Shown here one piece after another: positions 39,335 through 47,856 of a stretch of 57,059 bases of DNA. Within the stretch, counting starts at the first letter, position 1. Each line of letters starts with the position of its first letter. The translations under genes were made by a program, and so were the position numbers. This stretch comes from an uncultured Pseudomonadota bacterium (lineage in GTDB: Bacteria > Pseudomonadota > Gammaproteobacteria > Methylococcales > Methylomonadaceae). Location of the stretch: assembly GCA_903875455.1 (NCBI GenBank), contig CAIQWF010000206.1, positions 1-57,059 of the forward strand, in the 5' to 3' direction. Under the pieces are notes generated by a model. That model was not told where the DNA came from. It made no database searches and saw only the letters and a list, made by a program, of their open reading frames with translations.

Positions 39335-39362
39335 GGAGTCTAAACTCATGAGTTTGGACTCC
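39335..39362. terminator. Hairpin between convergent lptG and corA-like genes
   Basis: An inverted repeat of about 12 bp with a T-G wobble (GGAGTCTAAACTC paired with GAGTTTGGACTCC) lies centred between two convergent genes, where a bidirectional terminator is expected. It lacks a T-run on either side, so factor-independent termination is uncertain. The fragment TTTGGACTCC also occurs upstream of the corA-like gene near 40525. Confidence 0.45.
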
Positions 39363-39420
39363 AAAATAGATCGGAAAATTTATGTTTCCCCCACTTAGAA
39401 AAAACGTATCAGTCATTTGC

Positions 39421-40485
39421 TTATAGCCACTTTTTACGCTTGAAATATGCAATCAAACTCAGCGAAATGGTAATAAAAAAACACCACAATGCCGGATATG
39501 CCCAACGCATTTTTAATTCCGGCATGTACTCGAAATTCATCCCATAAACCCCGGCAATAAAGGTCAGCGGAATAAAAATCGAGGCAAACACTGTCAGCAC
39601 TTTCATGGTTTCACTCATTTTGTTATTCACACTCGACAGGTAAATATCCATCATGCCGGTGATGAGCTCCCGATACGACTCCATCGCCTCAATCACCCGC
39701 AAAGCATGGTCATAAACATCGGCAAAATAACGCCGGTTCATGTCATCAATCAATGGCGAATCCGACCGCTGAATCCCTGATAATAACTCGCGTAACGGTG
39801 AAATGGATTTGCGCACAAAAATCAGTTCCCGGCGGATTTTTTGAATCATGTTTAAGGTGGTCAAAGTAGGGTCAACCAGCAATTCATCTTCAAGTTGTTC
39901 GATTAACTCATCCAAAGAATCCTGCAAGGAAAAATATTCATCCACCACGGTATCCAGCACCACATAAGCCAGATAATCGCTGCCAAATTTGCGGATTCGT
40001 CCCCTTTTGTTCTGAATTCTGATTTTAATCGGGTCAAATAGCAGAGTTGGTTTTTCCTTGAAGGTAAAAATAAAATTCTCAAAAACCAAAATGCTGATTT
40101 GCTCATATTCGATGTCAAATTCTCCCAGTCCTAAGGATAAATTTTTTACCGTCATAAACAGATAGCTTTCAAAATCCTCAAATTTGCAACGCTGGTGGGT
40201 ATGCAAAATATCTTCCTGCACCAAGGTGTGAATCTTAAAGCTTTGGCCGATGCGGCGAATCAGTTCCACATCCCGCAGGCCGTCAACATTTACCCAGGTT
40301 GTTGATGGCAAATCTTTGTAAGGTAACATCTCCTCAACGCTGGTAATGATTTTTTCTTCCAGGGTATTAGCGTCATAATTAATCAGGGTGATAAGGGTGT
40401 CGTTATCAAAAATTTCGCCGACATGAACCAGTGAGCCAGGCGACAAGCCACTTTTTTCAGAGCTGCTGGAGAGTGATTTAGTCAT
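39421..40485 (-). CDS. corA: CorA-family magnesium/cobalt transporter
   Basis: A 354-residue CorA/Mrs2 channel. The ATG at 40485 (MTKSLSSSSEK) is preferred over a TTG nine codons upstream. A cytoplasmic domain is followed by two C-terminal membrane helices, with the signature YGMN (in FIAGVYGMNFEYMPEL) at the first helix end, and a basic Cter KRKKWL. The N-terminus (SPGSLVHVGE) resembles the Thermotoga-type CorA rather than the shorter E. coli type. Magnesium is the expected substrate; cobalt or nickel is possible. Confidence 0.93.
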   Translation of the reverse strand: MTKSLSSSSEKSGLSPGSLVHVGEIFDNDTLITLINYDANTLEEKIITSVEEMLPYKDLPSTTWVNVDGLRDVELIRRIGQSFKIHTLVQEDILHTHQRCKFEDFESYLFMTVKNLSLGLGEFDIEYEQISILVFENFIFTFKEKPTLLFDPIKIRIQNKRGRIRKFGSDYLAYVVLDTVVDEYFSLQDSLDELIEQLEDELLVDPTLTTLNMIQKIRRELIFVRKSISPLRELLSGIQRSDSPLIDDMNRRYFADVYDHALRVIEAMESYRELITGMMDIYLSSVNNKMSETMKVLTVFASIFIPLTFIAGVYGMNFEYMPELKMRWAYPALWCFFITISLSLIAYFKRKKWL

Positions 40486-40558
40486 GAAATTAAGACCTGA
40501 GGAAAAAGGCAAGGAAAAGATTTTGGACTCCCGGATACCATTTGATTATTGTGATATG

Positions 40559-41347
40559 TCATTTTACTTGTAAGTCTGTTGCCCAAACCAACTCACAAGC
40601 GCCATCGCCGGTATCCTCCCGTGATAAAGAACTGCGCCATTTCCAGCCGTCACTGGCGTTTGCCTCAATCAAAAATCCTTTAAGATAGACAACCTGGCCT
40701 TTTTTGACTGCACTTAATGCTTTTGCCACTGCGGGCGTTGCCGGAATAATGTGCATGTTACTGGAATGGCTGCTGATTTCGCGCCCCAATTCCTGGGTAA
40801 AGTCATGGGCAACATACCAATAATACCAGCGGTTGCTTTGGCTAATCGAAACTTTGTCCAATAGCTCCTTTGTCGCCATTGGCCCCCAGCCCAAAGCCAA
40901 ATCGGTGGGCGACAAATCGGCGGTGCGGCCTAACCAATAGCTTTCGCTGGAAAGAACCTTGGCTTCCAGTTCAAACACGGCTAACGGGGTTAATTGATAA
41001 CCATTTTTTTCAAAACCGGGAATTTTTCCGTCCAGCATAATTTGAATCGGATCTTTCGCTAACGTCGCAGCTGGAAGGTTTGTGATTTCAATAGTCAGCG
41101 GTCCAGAAACAGACTGTGGTTTTGAAGGACGATTTTTCCAGTAGAGCGCTCCGGCTATCAGCACAGACACAACCAGCATCAGACTTAAAAGTCCTTTCCA
41201 GGGGGGGGTCTTGACTGGAGTATCGTGTTTTTGCAGCTGATTTATTTTCAACGCTTTACAATACGCCACGCCACAATTCGGGCATTGCCAATCCGGGCAG
41301 CCGTCTGACAGTTTTCGTTGATAGCCGCATTTAGGACAAATCTGCAT
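40559..41347 (-). CDS. Zinc-ribbon membrane-anchored protein of unknown function
   Basis: This 262-residue protein starts with a zinc ribbon (MQICPKCGYQRKLSDG, then CPNCG), followed by a Pro/Lys segment, one membrane helix (LLSLMLVVSVLIAGALYW) and an extracytoplasmic domain of about 190 residues. In that domain, motifs such as DLALGWGPMA, RWYYWYV and GQVVYLKGFLIEA are visible. I do not recognise the family. The ATG at 41347 is chosen because AAAGGTGG sits about 8 bases ahead; an upstream ATG at 41365 lacks that. A C8 run (plus strand G8, 41201-41208) falls in the coding sequence just before the membrane helix. Confidence 0.75.
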   Translation of the reverse strand: MQICPKCGYQRKLSDGCPDWQCPNCGVAYCKALKINQLQKHDTPVKTPPWKGLLSLMLVVSVLIAGALYWKNRPSKPQSVSGPLTIEITNLPAATLAKDPIQIMLDGKIPGFEKNGYQLTPLAVFELEAKVLSSESYWLGRTADLSPTDLALGWGPMATKELLDKVSISQSNRWYYWYVAHDFTQELGREISSHSSNMHIIPATPAVAKALSAVKKGQVVYLKGFLIEANASDGWKWRSSLSREDTGDGACELVWATDLQVK

Positions 41348-41455
41348 GGCCGCCACCTTTTGCATTATGCTGACCCATCTTGGTTAGTCTGGAAAATAAA
41401 TCGTTGAATTTGGCTAGAATAGCAAATCTTTTGTTAGAATCATTTTATTTTTTCA

Positions 41456-42196
41456 ATGGAATTTCCTTTGCTGTCCAACATTAAAATCGTCTTAGTTGAA
41501 ACTTCGCATCCCGGCAATATTGGCGGCGTGGCACGAGCCATGAAAAATATGTGCATGAATCAGTTGCGTCTGGTGAACCCGAAAATTTTCCCTCATGCCG
41601 AAGCCACTTCCAGAGCTTCCGGTGCCGATGATTTGTTAGCCAGAGCCGGCATTTACCCCACTTTGCAGGAGGCGATTGCCGATTGCCAGTTAGTAATCGG
41701 TGCCAGTGCCCGTTCCCGCACCATCAGCTGGCCGGAAATCAGTCCCAGAGAATCAGCGGCAAAGTGTTTGGCACAATCGGCAGAAACCAACATCGCCCTG
41801 GTATTTGGCCGGGAAAACTCCGGCCTGACCAATCAGGAACTGGATTTGTGTCAATATCTGCTGAAAATCCCTTGCAATTCTGAATATAGCTCGTTGAATC
41901 TGGCCGCTGCCGTGCAAGTGGTGTGCTACGAATTATTTATCTCTGCCGGAGAAAAACAGCAGAATTCACAGACTGATAAAGACGAAACACCGTTAGCTTC
42001 CGCCGAACAAATGGAGTCTTTTTATCAGCATCTGCAACAAACTTTGGCGGATATTGGCTTTTTGCAACCGGAGAAAACCCAGTCGTTGATGCGTAAACTG
42101 CGCAGAATTTACAACCGCACCCTGCTTGATACCAAAGAACTGGACATATTGCGCGGTATTTTGCGGTTTTCTCAAAATCATAATCAGGATAACTAA
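41456..42196 (+). CDS. trmJ: tRNA (cytidine/uridine-2'-O-)-methyltransferase TrmJ
   Basis: A SPOUT-class methyltransferase acting on position 32 of certain tRNAs (246 residues). It has the family start [23 protein letters not shown], the trefoil-knot motifs ([16 protein letters not shown]) and the C-terminal [20 protein letters not shown] extension typical of TrmJ. It lies directly before cysE, a common order in gammaproteobacteria (trmJ-cysE-iscR). Confidence 0.93.
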   Translation: MEFPLLSNIKIVLVETSHPGNIGGVARAMKNMCMNQLRLVNPKIFPHAEATSRASGADDLLARAGIYPTLQEAIADCQLVIGASARSRTISWPEISPRESAAKCLAQSAETNIALVFGRENSGLTNQELDLCQYLLKIPCNSEYSSLNLAAAVQVVCYELFISAGEKQQNSQTDKDETPLASAEQMESFYQHLQQTLADIGFLQPEKTQSLMRKLRRIYNRTLLDTKELDILRGILRFSQNHNQDN

Positions 42197-42198
42197 GT

Positions 42199-42951
42199 AT
42201 GTTCAGCCGAATAAAAGAAGATATTAATTGCATCTTCGACCGCGACCCTGCTGCGCAAAGCATGTTTGAGGTTATGACCTGCTATCCGGGGTTTCACGCG
42301 ATGATGATTCACCGGTTCAGCCATTATTTCTGGCAGCACGGTTTTAAATGGCTGGCCCGCTTTACCGCGCATTGCGGACGCTGGCTGACCGGCATTGAAA
42401 TTCATCCCGGCGCCCAAATTGGCAAGCGCTTTTTTATAGATCACGGCATGGGGGTGGTGATTGGTGAAACTGCGGTTATCGGCGATGATTGTACCCTTTA
42501 TCATAGCGTGACTTTAGGCGGCACCAGCTGGAAAAAAGGCAAGCGTCATCCGACTTTGCATAATGGCGTGGTCATCGGTGCCGGAGCCAAGGTTTTAGGG
42601 CCGATTGAAATTGGTGCCGGGGCGCGGGTGGGGTCAAATTCTGTGGTGTTGAAAAATGTTCCGCCTGGTGCAACGGTGGTGGGAATTCCAGCGCATATCG
42701 TCGATAGCAAAAAGAAAAAAGCCGAGGTTGAGCGCGACCAGATTGCCAGCAAAATGGGTTTTGACGCTTATGGTACCACAGCCGATTTGCCTGACCCTAT
42801 TGCCCATGCGATTAACCACATGCTGGATCATATTCATCAAATGGACAAACAGGTTGAATGCTTAAAGCGGGCTCTGCATGAAGCCGGCATAGACTGCAAA
42901 ACCCAGGAGTTGCCTGAGCTGGACGATTGCGAAATTGACGGTGGCGAATAG
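42199..42951 (+). CDS. cysE: Serine O-acetyltransferase CysE
   Basis: Makes O-acetylserine from serine and acetyl-CoA, committing carbon to cysteine. The 250-residue protein has the N-terminal helical region ([17 protein letters not shown]), the catalytic [17 protein letters not shown] and left-handed hexapeptide repeats ([18 protein letters not shown]). It is two bases after trmJ and just ahead of the iron-sulfur genes, so cysteine made here could feed the downstream desulfurase. Confidence 0.95.
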   Translation: MFSRIKEDINCIFDRDPAAQSMFEVMTCYPGFHAMMIHRFSHYFWQHGFKWLARFTAHCGRWLTGIEIHPGAQIGKRFFIDHGMGVVIGETAVIGDDCTLYHSVTLGGTSWKKGKRHPTLHNGVVIGAGAKVLGPIEIGAGARVGSNSVVLKNVPPGATVVGIPAHIVDSKKKKAEVERDQIASKMGFDAYGTTADLPDPIAHAINHMLDHIHQMDKQVECLKRALHEAGIDCKTQELPELDDCEIDGGE

Positions 42952-42992
42952 AAGATTCTTAAATCCGGTTTTTTTCAGCTAATTAGTCAACA

Positions 42993-43025
42993 ATAGTTGA
43001 CTGTATTTCTAGGTTTATTTATAGT
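42993..43025 (+). promoter_or_regulatory. iscR promoter with overlapping IscR type 1-like site
   Basis: A near-consensus sigma70 promoter is visible: TTGACT (42997-43002), a 17-base spacer and TATAGT (43020-43025), about 38 bp upstream of the iscR GTG. The sequence ATAGTTGACT (42993-43002) opens a stretch similar to the E. coli iscR operator (ATAGTTGACC...), which would let [2Fe-2S]-IscR repress its own operon. The site match is by eye. Confidence 0.7.
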
Positions 43026-43062
43026 GCGGTAATTGTCTATTTTTTAATGAAGGATTACTACT

Positions 43063-43548
43063 GTGCGTCTCACTACTAAAGGCCGCTATGCCGTGACAGC
43101 CATGCTGGATCTTGCTTTTCACAGTCAAATAAATCCGGTTACTTTAACCGATATCGCCACCCGGCAAACCATTTCATTATCTTATCTGGAGCAACTGTTT
43201 GCGCGATTACGTAAAGCAGGGATGGTGAAAGGTGTCAGAGGTCCGGGTGGCGGATATAAATTAAGCCGCGACCCCAAGGACATCAGCATTGCGCAAATTA
43301 TAACCGCTGTGGATGAACCGATTGACTCCACCAAATGTGGCAACAAAAAGAATTGTCGCAAAGACAATCAACCTTGCCTGACTCATGATTTATGGATGGG
43401 ATTGAGCAGCCAGATTCGCAGTTATCTGGAAGGTATTAGTCTGGCTGAAGTTTTAACCAGAGAACCGATTTTAGAACTGGCGAAAAAACAATCCCAGGAA
43501 GCACACGTTATTGAAATCCGCCAGCACACAAAAATGTCAGCCGCGTAA
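43063..43548 (+). CDS. iscR: Iron-sulfur cluster transcriptional regulator IscR
   Basis: An Rrf2-family winged-helix repressor (161 residues) that senses Fe-S status through a [2Fe-2S] cluster. The N-terminus MRLTTKGRYAVTAMLDLA, the helix KGVRGPGGGYKLSRDP, and the ligand cysteines Cys92, Cys98 and Cys105 are all present. The GTG at 43063 follows an AAGGA ribosome-binding site. It leads the iscR-desulfurase-iscA operon and is likely self-regulated at the upstream site. Confidence 0.95.
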   Translation: MRLTTKGRYAVTAMLDLAFHSQINPVTLTDIATRQTISLSYLEQLFARLRKAGMVKGVRGPGGGYKLSRDPKDISIAQIITAVDEPIDSTKCGNKKNCRKDNQPCLTHDLWMGLSSQIRSYLEGISLAEVLTREPILELAKKQSQEAHVIEIRQHTKMSAA

Positions 43549-43551
43549 GCG

Positions 43552-44652
43552 ATGATTTATTTTGACCACAATGCCACCACACCGGTTGATGAACAGGTTT
43601 TGGAGGCGATGCTGCCGTTTTTCAGCCGCTATTACGGCAATCCTTCCAGTTTGTATAAAGCCGGACGACTGGCGCGTAGTGCCATAGACACTGCCAGAGA
43701 ACAGATTGCGGCTTTGGTTGGCGTTCAGCCCGCGCAAGTGATTTTCACCAGTGGCGGCACGGAAGCAAATGCTTTGGCCTTGCATTCCTGCAATTGTGAA
43801 ATGCGATTAATCCATTCTGCGATCGAACATCCTTCCGTCAGCGAAACGGCACAAAGATTTAGAAAACAGGGCAGAACCGTTGATATTATCAAGGTTGATC
43901 ATAATGGCCTGATTGCAGAATCCGCACTTGACGAGCTGCAAATAAAATCCCCTGCAATTGTTTCCATCATGTTAGCCAATAATGAAACCGGCTGCATTCA
44001 GGACGTTGAAAAATATGCGAATAAACTTCGCGCCAGTGGTGCGATTATTCATAGTGATGCTGTGCAAGCTTTGGGAAAAATTCCGCTGGACTTCAAAAAG
44101 CTGGGCGTACAGCGGATGTCAATTTCCAGTCACAAAATCTATGGCCCCAAAGGCTGCGGCGCCTTAATCGTTGATGAGAATAGCGCGATAGAGCCATTGC
44201 TGGTGGGAGGCGAACAGGAAAAAGGCAGGCGGGCAGGCACTGAAAATGTCGCCGCCATTGTTGGCTTTGGCAAAGCCGCAGAATTGGCATTAAAGGAATT
44301 GGCAACCAGAAAAGAGCATTTATTGAAGCTGCGTTTGTTTCTGGAGCGGGCCTTAATGCAAATTCCGCATCTGACCATTTTTTCTCAAAACGCGAACAGA
44401 TTACCGAATACCGTGCAATTTGGCATTGAAGGAATGGATGGGGAAATGCTGTTGATGCGACTGGATCAAAAGAATATTGCCGTTTCCAGCGGCTCGGCCT
44501 GTGCTTCCGAAGGCGGACAGCCCAGTCCGGTTTTAACGGCGATGGGGATTGAACCATCATTAGCGAAAAGTGCTATCCGCATCAGTTTAGGCTGTCAAAA
44601 TACCAAATCAGAGTGCGATCACTTCATCACCATTTTAAGAACTTTGCTTTAA
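43552..44652 (+). CDS. iscS: Cysteine desulfurase (NifS/IscS-like)
   Basis: A PLP enzyme that takes sulfur from cysteine for Fe-S assembly and thiolation. Lys195 (SSHKIYGPKG) is the PLP lysine, and Cys317 (SSGSACASEG) is the persulfide cysteine. With 366 residues and the start MIYFDHNATTPVDEQV it is closer to the short NifS-type than to the ~404-residue IscS. It follows iscR by 3 bp. Because there is no iscU in the cluster, its scaffold partner is not evident here. Confidence 0.92.
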   Translation: MIYFDHNATTPVDEQVLEAMLPFFSRYYGNPSSLYKAGRLARSAIDTAREQIAALVGVQPAQVIFTSGGTEANALALHSCNCEMRLIHSAIEHPSVSETAQRFRKQGRTVDIIKVDHNGLIAESALDELQIKSPAIVSIMLANNETGCIQDVEKYANKLRASGAIIHSDAVQALGKIPLDFKKLGVQRMSISSHKIYGPKGCGALIVDENSAIEPLLVGGEQEKGRRAGTENVAAIVGFGKAAELALKELATRKEHLLKLRLFLERALMQIPHLTIFSQNANRLPNTVQFGIEGMDGEMLLMRLDQKNIAVSSGSACASEGGQPSPVLTAMGIEPSLAKSAIRISLGCQNTKSECDHFITILRTLL

Positions 44653-44674
44653 AAATTAACTCAAGAGAACCTGT

Positions 44675-44998
44675 ATGGCGATTACATTAACAGAACGTGC
44701 CGCAAAACAAATCAGCAAACAACTCAGCAGACGCGGCAGTGGTTTGGGCTTAAAGCTGGGTGTGAAAAAATCTGGCTGTTCCGGTTTTGCCTATACGCTG
44801 GATTATGCCGATGCTGTTACCGACGAGCAATCCGTTTTTCAGCAGTTTGGCGTAAACGTGATTGTGGCAAATAGTGATTTGGAATTTCTGGATGGAACCG
44901 AGTTGGATTACAGCCGCGAAGGGATTAATGAAGCGTTCAAATTCAATAATCCGAATGTGAAAGGCACTTGTGGTTGCGGGGAGAGCTTTGCGGTTTAA
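44675..44998 (+). CDS. iscA: A-type iron-sulfur carrier IscA
   Basis: A 107-residue HesB/IscA carrier. The three conserved cysteines are present: Cys35 in KSGCSGFAY, and Cys99 and Cys101 in TCGCGES near the C-terminus. It is third in the iscR operon, 22 bp after the desulfurase, with a weak AAGAGAA ribosome-binding site. The iscU, hscBA and fdx genes that usually surround it are missing from this place. Confidence 0.92.
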   Translation: MAITLTERAAKQISKQLSRRGSGLGLKLGVKKSGCSGFAYTLDYADAVTDEQSVFQQFGVNVIVANSDLEFLDGTELDYSREGINEAFKFNNPNVKGTCGCGESFAV

Positions 44999-45077
44999 GC
45001 TTATAAATTAGGAACTTGGGTGCAACCAATAAAAAACGCAGTTGGTTTTGCCGTTGGCGGTTTTGTTTTTGATAAAA

Positions 45078-45371
45078 TCAAGTGTGATGAAGCTCTTGCC
45101 GAATCGTCTCGCGGACAATAGTAGCTAAAGTCAGCCCTTGTGCAAATTGTTTCAAGGCTTCATTCATCAGTGTTTGATAGCTGCCACCAGTGATTTCTGC
45201 TCGTGCCTTGAAAATAGCCAAGGTTTCATTGTCAATGCGCATGGTAATACGGGATTTTCCGCCCTGTTCGGCTTGCAGTTTTGCAAGAGCCGGAATTTGG
45301 GCAACCGATTTAGCTTCGCTAAAATCCATATCAGCATATTGGTTAAATAAAGGGTCAGAATTGCTGTTCAT
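45078..45371 (-). CDS. brnA: BrnA-type antitoxin
   Basis: A 97-residue ribbon-helix-helix DNA-binding antitoxin of the BrnA family. The RHH core is RITMRIDNETLAIFKARAE, followed by YQTLMNEALKQFA. It neutralises BrnT and would autoregulate the operon at the palindromes upstream. Its start overlaps the toxin gene end by 17 bp, so the pair is translationally coupled with the toxin first, the usual brnTA order. Confidence 0.85.
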   Translation of the reverse strand: MNSNSDPLFNQYADMDFSEAKSVAQIPALAKLQAEQGGKSRITMRIDNETLAIFKARAEITGGSYQTLMNEALKQFAQGLTLATIVRETIRQELHHT

Positions 45372-45630
45372 AACGTCTCCGTTGTGGTTGATTGGCTTTC
45401 CAGGCTGAAATTAGACGTACACATTCGCCGCGCAACGTCCAAACGACAATAAGAATACGATTTTTTGCTCCCATCCCTAATGTGATAAAGCGTTGTTCGC
45501 CATTAACATCCACATCTTCACGAGTCAGCGCGTAAGGGTCTAGCAGCACAAGTTTGACCTCATCAAAAGTCACGCCGTCATGGTTTAGTGGATTTACTGC
45601 GGCTTTGTCGGGGTCATATTCAATTCTCAT
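45355..45630 (-). CDS. brnT: BrnT-type ribonuclease toxin
   Basis: A 91-residue RelE-like RNase toxin of the BrnT family. The start EYDPDKAAVNPLNHDGVTF, the RFITLGMG strand and the ending LISAWKANQPQRRRYE are recognisable. Most family members have Arg where this one has Trp in the ISA[R] segment. Whether this affects toxicity is unknown. Together with brnA it forms a type II toxin-antitoxin module between the isc operon and the kinase operon. Confidence 0.85.
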   Translation of the reverse strand: MRIEYDPDKAAVNPLNHDGVTFDEVKLVLLDPYALTREDVDVNGEQRFITLGMGAKNRILIVVWTLRGECVRLISAWKANQPQRRRYEQQF

Positions 45631-45642
45631 GCACTAATGATA

Positions 45643-45656
45643 TGTACATTTGTACA
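45643..45656. promoter_or_regulatory. brnTA operator, paired TGTACA palindromes
   Basis: Upstream of the brnT start lies TGTACA-TT-TGTACA (45643-45656), each half itself a palindrome and the whole nearly symmetric. It sits within 30 bp of the toxin start, where the BrnA ribbon-helix-helix dimers would bind to repress. A TTGAAA, with a TATTCT 15-16 bp on, can be read just upstream on the minus strand as the promoter. Confidence 0.55.
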
Positions 45657-45915
45657 GAATAACAATAAAAAAGCCGTTTCAAGTTTTGACGGTGAATTTA
45701 CTTTAGCCCTCCCTACCTTCCCCTGATTCATCTCCTCCACAAAGCGGCTGCAAAATTACAATCACCCGCGCCTAAAACAATCGACTGATAGTGCTTGTAA
45801 TAGTTTTGTAAACTCCCCCTTAACCCTTTAAACTATCCCCCAAAACACTCTCTTGGTTAAATAGCCAAATCAAAATTTATCAAGCATTTAAAAAACTCCG
45901 CCGCCCTTAACTCTT
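45657..45915. other. AT-rich intergenic region, no gene seen
   Basis: This stretch separates the toxin-antitoxin pair from the kinase operon. I see no coding capacity and no clear RNA gene. The kinase promoter should be here, but I could not find a good -35/-10 pair by eye. Confidence 0.4.
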
Positions 45916-47823
45916 ATGGATTACACAGAACACACCCATTGCCCCAACTGCTTTAAACCCAGCTTCAAAGCGGTTTGCCCCAGCTGTTTTTTTGACCGCA
46001 ACAGCTATTTACAACAGGAAGCCGCCTCCCACCATTTACCATTATTTATACGACTGGACAAAGGCTATGTGCTAGGGCGCGTTATCGGTGAAGGCAGTTT
46101 TGCAATTGTTTATGCCGCCATCAGGGAAAAAGACGGCCTGCCTTGCGCGGTCAAGGAATATTACCCGCAAGACTTGGCACAACGCGGCTTGGACGGCATC
46201 ACCGTTAATCCCAAACGCAATCAGGCCCAACTGAATACCTGGCAGGAACGCTTTATTCAGGAAGGCGAACTGCTGCGCTGCTGTTATGACTATCCGTCGG
46301 TAGAATCCGGCGTAGTGCGCTACATGGCGATGATAAAACAGCACGGCACCGCTTATCTGGTAATGGAACGGTTGAATGGCGATAACCTCGGCCACTATTT
46401 AACCACGCAACGGATTTTATCCGGCCAGCAGATTTGTTTATGGCTGAAACCGTTGCTGGAAACCTTGCAGAAACTGCACGCCAAAGAAATTTTCCACCGC
46501 GACATCAGCCCGAATAATATCTTTTTATGCGGTCCAAATAATCCGGTGCTGATGGATTTTGGTCTGGCACGGGAAGGAGCGCGGGATGAAGTATTAAAGT
46601 CTTCCACTTTAGGGGCCGGCACTTTTATCGCCCCGGAACAACTCACCGGCGGCTATTGTGATCAGCGTACCGATTTATATGCGTTAGGCGCAGTGATTTA
46701 TCTCTGTCTGCACGGTGAAGCGCCGCCACCGGTGGAAGCGCGTCGCCAAGGTGCGCCGTTAAAACGCCTGATTCAACCGGACAATATCAGTTTTGCTTTG
46801 CAAACTGTTGCCACCCATTGCTTGCAGCTGGACTTACAAAGCCGCCCCAGAAATGCTGCGCAGATTTTGGCAGAACTTGGGCCGTGCTGGACAATGCAAA
46901 GCACTTTTTCAAACTCGTCAATGCGCACGATTATTCCCGATCAGGCCAATCCCAATCCGCATTTATCCAATCCTCTGCCGCCTAATCCGCCGCCGGTTAT
47001 TGAGCAAGTGCCGCCACCTGTAACAGAGCCCAGTTTTTTCAAAAAAGCGGTTAAATTTTTACTCTGGGCAGGCGTGGCTTACGGCGGTTTTGTCGCTTAT
47101 CAAAGCTATACGGAAGAGCAGGAGAAAATCAACAAACAGGAACGGCGGATGTTTGCCGAAGCGCAGTCGCTAGGCGATTTCAAGGCATATCTGGAGCAAT
47201 GTCAGATTTGTGAAGCCAAACAGGATGCCACCAACAAAATTGCCCAAATCGAGCACGATCAGCAGGTGAAACAGGAAAAGCAGGAAAAGAAAAAGCAGGA
47301 GCATCTGGCTTATATTCAGGCGCAAAGCATTGATGATTTGAAAAACTATCTGGCAACCTGTGAAATCTGTCAGGACGGGAAAAAAGCCGAATCGGAATTA
47401 AAACAAAAACTGGCCGCCGAAGAAAAAGCCAAGGCTGAAGAGGAAGCCAACAAGCCGTCGTTATTAAACCAAGTGGCACAACCGATTTTGAACTCAGCCA
47501 TTGAAGTGTTGCAGGATGCCGCCAAAGGCAAGAGCGAAGCGGAGTTGAAAGCTCAGGCGGAAGCAGAGGCCAGAGCTAAAGCCGAAGAAGAGCAACAAAA
47601 AGCCAAAGCGGAAGCCGAAGCTAAAGCCCAGGCCGAAGCGGAAATAAAAGCCGAGATGGAAGCCGAAGCCAAGGCGGAAAGAGAGGCGCGGGCCAAAGCC
47701 GAAGCCGAGAAAAGAATCAAATCAGAAGAGAAATTAAAATCCGATGTTGAAAACGCCATCAGACGTTCAACCGGCATTGATATCACCGAAATTCAACGAA
47801 TGCTGGATGCAAATAAAAAATGA
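45916..47823 (+). CDS. Membrane Ser/Thr protein kinase with zinc ribbon and long coiled-coil tail
   Basis: A 635-residue eukaryotic-type kinase. A zinc ribbon (Cys9, Cys12, Cys21, Cys24) precedes the kinase core: GEGSFAIVY loop, catalytic Lys80, HRDISPNN (Asp196, Asn201), DFG (Asp214) and APEQL. One membrane helix (about 375-395) follows a Pro-rich linker. After it come two related segments, AEAQSLGDFKAYLEQCQIC and IQAQSIDDLKNYLATCEIC, each with a CxxC, and then a Lys/Glu/Ala-rich coiled coil (about 500-600) like the TolA/TonB stalk. The kinase side would be cytoplasmic and the tail periplasmic. It leads the operon with TerD and PH-like proteins. Confidence 0.85.
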   Translation: MDYTEHTHCPNCFKPSFKAVCPSCFFDRNSYLQQEAASHHLPLFIRLDKGYVLGRVIGEGSFAIVYAAIREKDGLPCAVKEYYPQDLAQRGLDGITVNPKRNQAQLNTWQERFIQEGELLRCCYDYPSVESGVVRYMAMIKQHGTAYLVMERLNGDNLGHYLTTQRILSGQQICLWLKPLLETLQKLHAKEIFHRDISPNNIFLCGPNNPVLMDFGLAREGARDEVLKSSTLGAGTFIAPEQLTGGYCDQRTDLYALGAVIYLCLHGEAPPPVEARRQGAPLKRLIQPDNISFALQTVATHCLQLDLQSRPRNAAQILAELGPCWTMQSTFSNSSMRTIIPDQANPNPHLSNPLPPNPPPVIEQVPPPVTEPSFFKKAVKFLLWAGVAYGGFVAYQSYTEEQEKINKQERRMFAEAQSLGDFKAYLEQCQICEAKQDATNKIAQIEHDQQVKQEKQEKKKQEHLAYIQAQSIDDLKNYLATCEICQDGKKAESELKQKLAAEEKAKAEEEANKPSLLNQVAQPILNSAIEVLQDAAKGKSEAELKAQAEAEARAKAEEEQQKAKAEAEAKAQAEAEIKAEMEAEAKAEREARAKAEAEKRIKSEEKLKSDVENAIRRSTGIDITEIQRMLDANKK

Positions 47824-47856
47824 TTTTTTCAGCCAGAAACTTACCAGGAATCTGAA

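Noticed and set aside
47530-47730. Alternating GAAGCC/AAAGCC sequence as a DNA repeat
   Set aside because: It encodes the Lys/Glu/Ala coiled coil of the kinase protein, so it is a low-complexity protein region rather than a separate DNA repeat.
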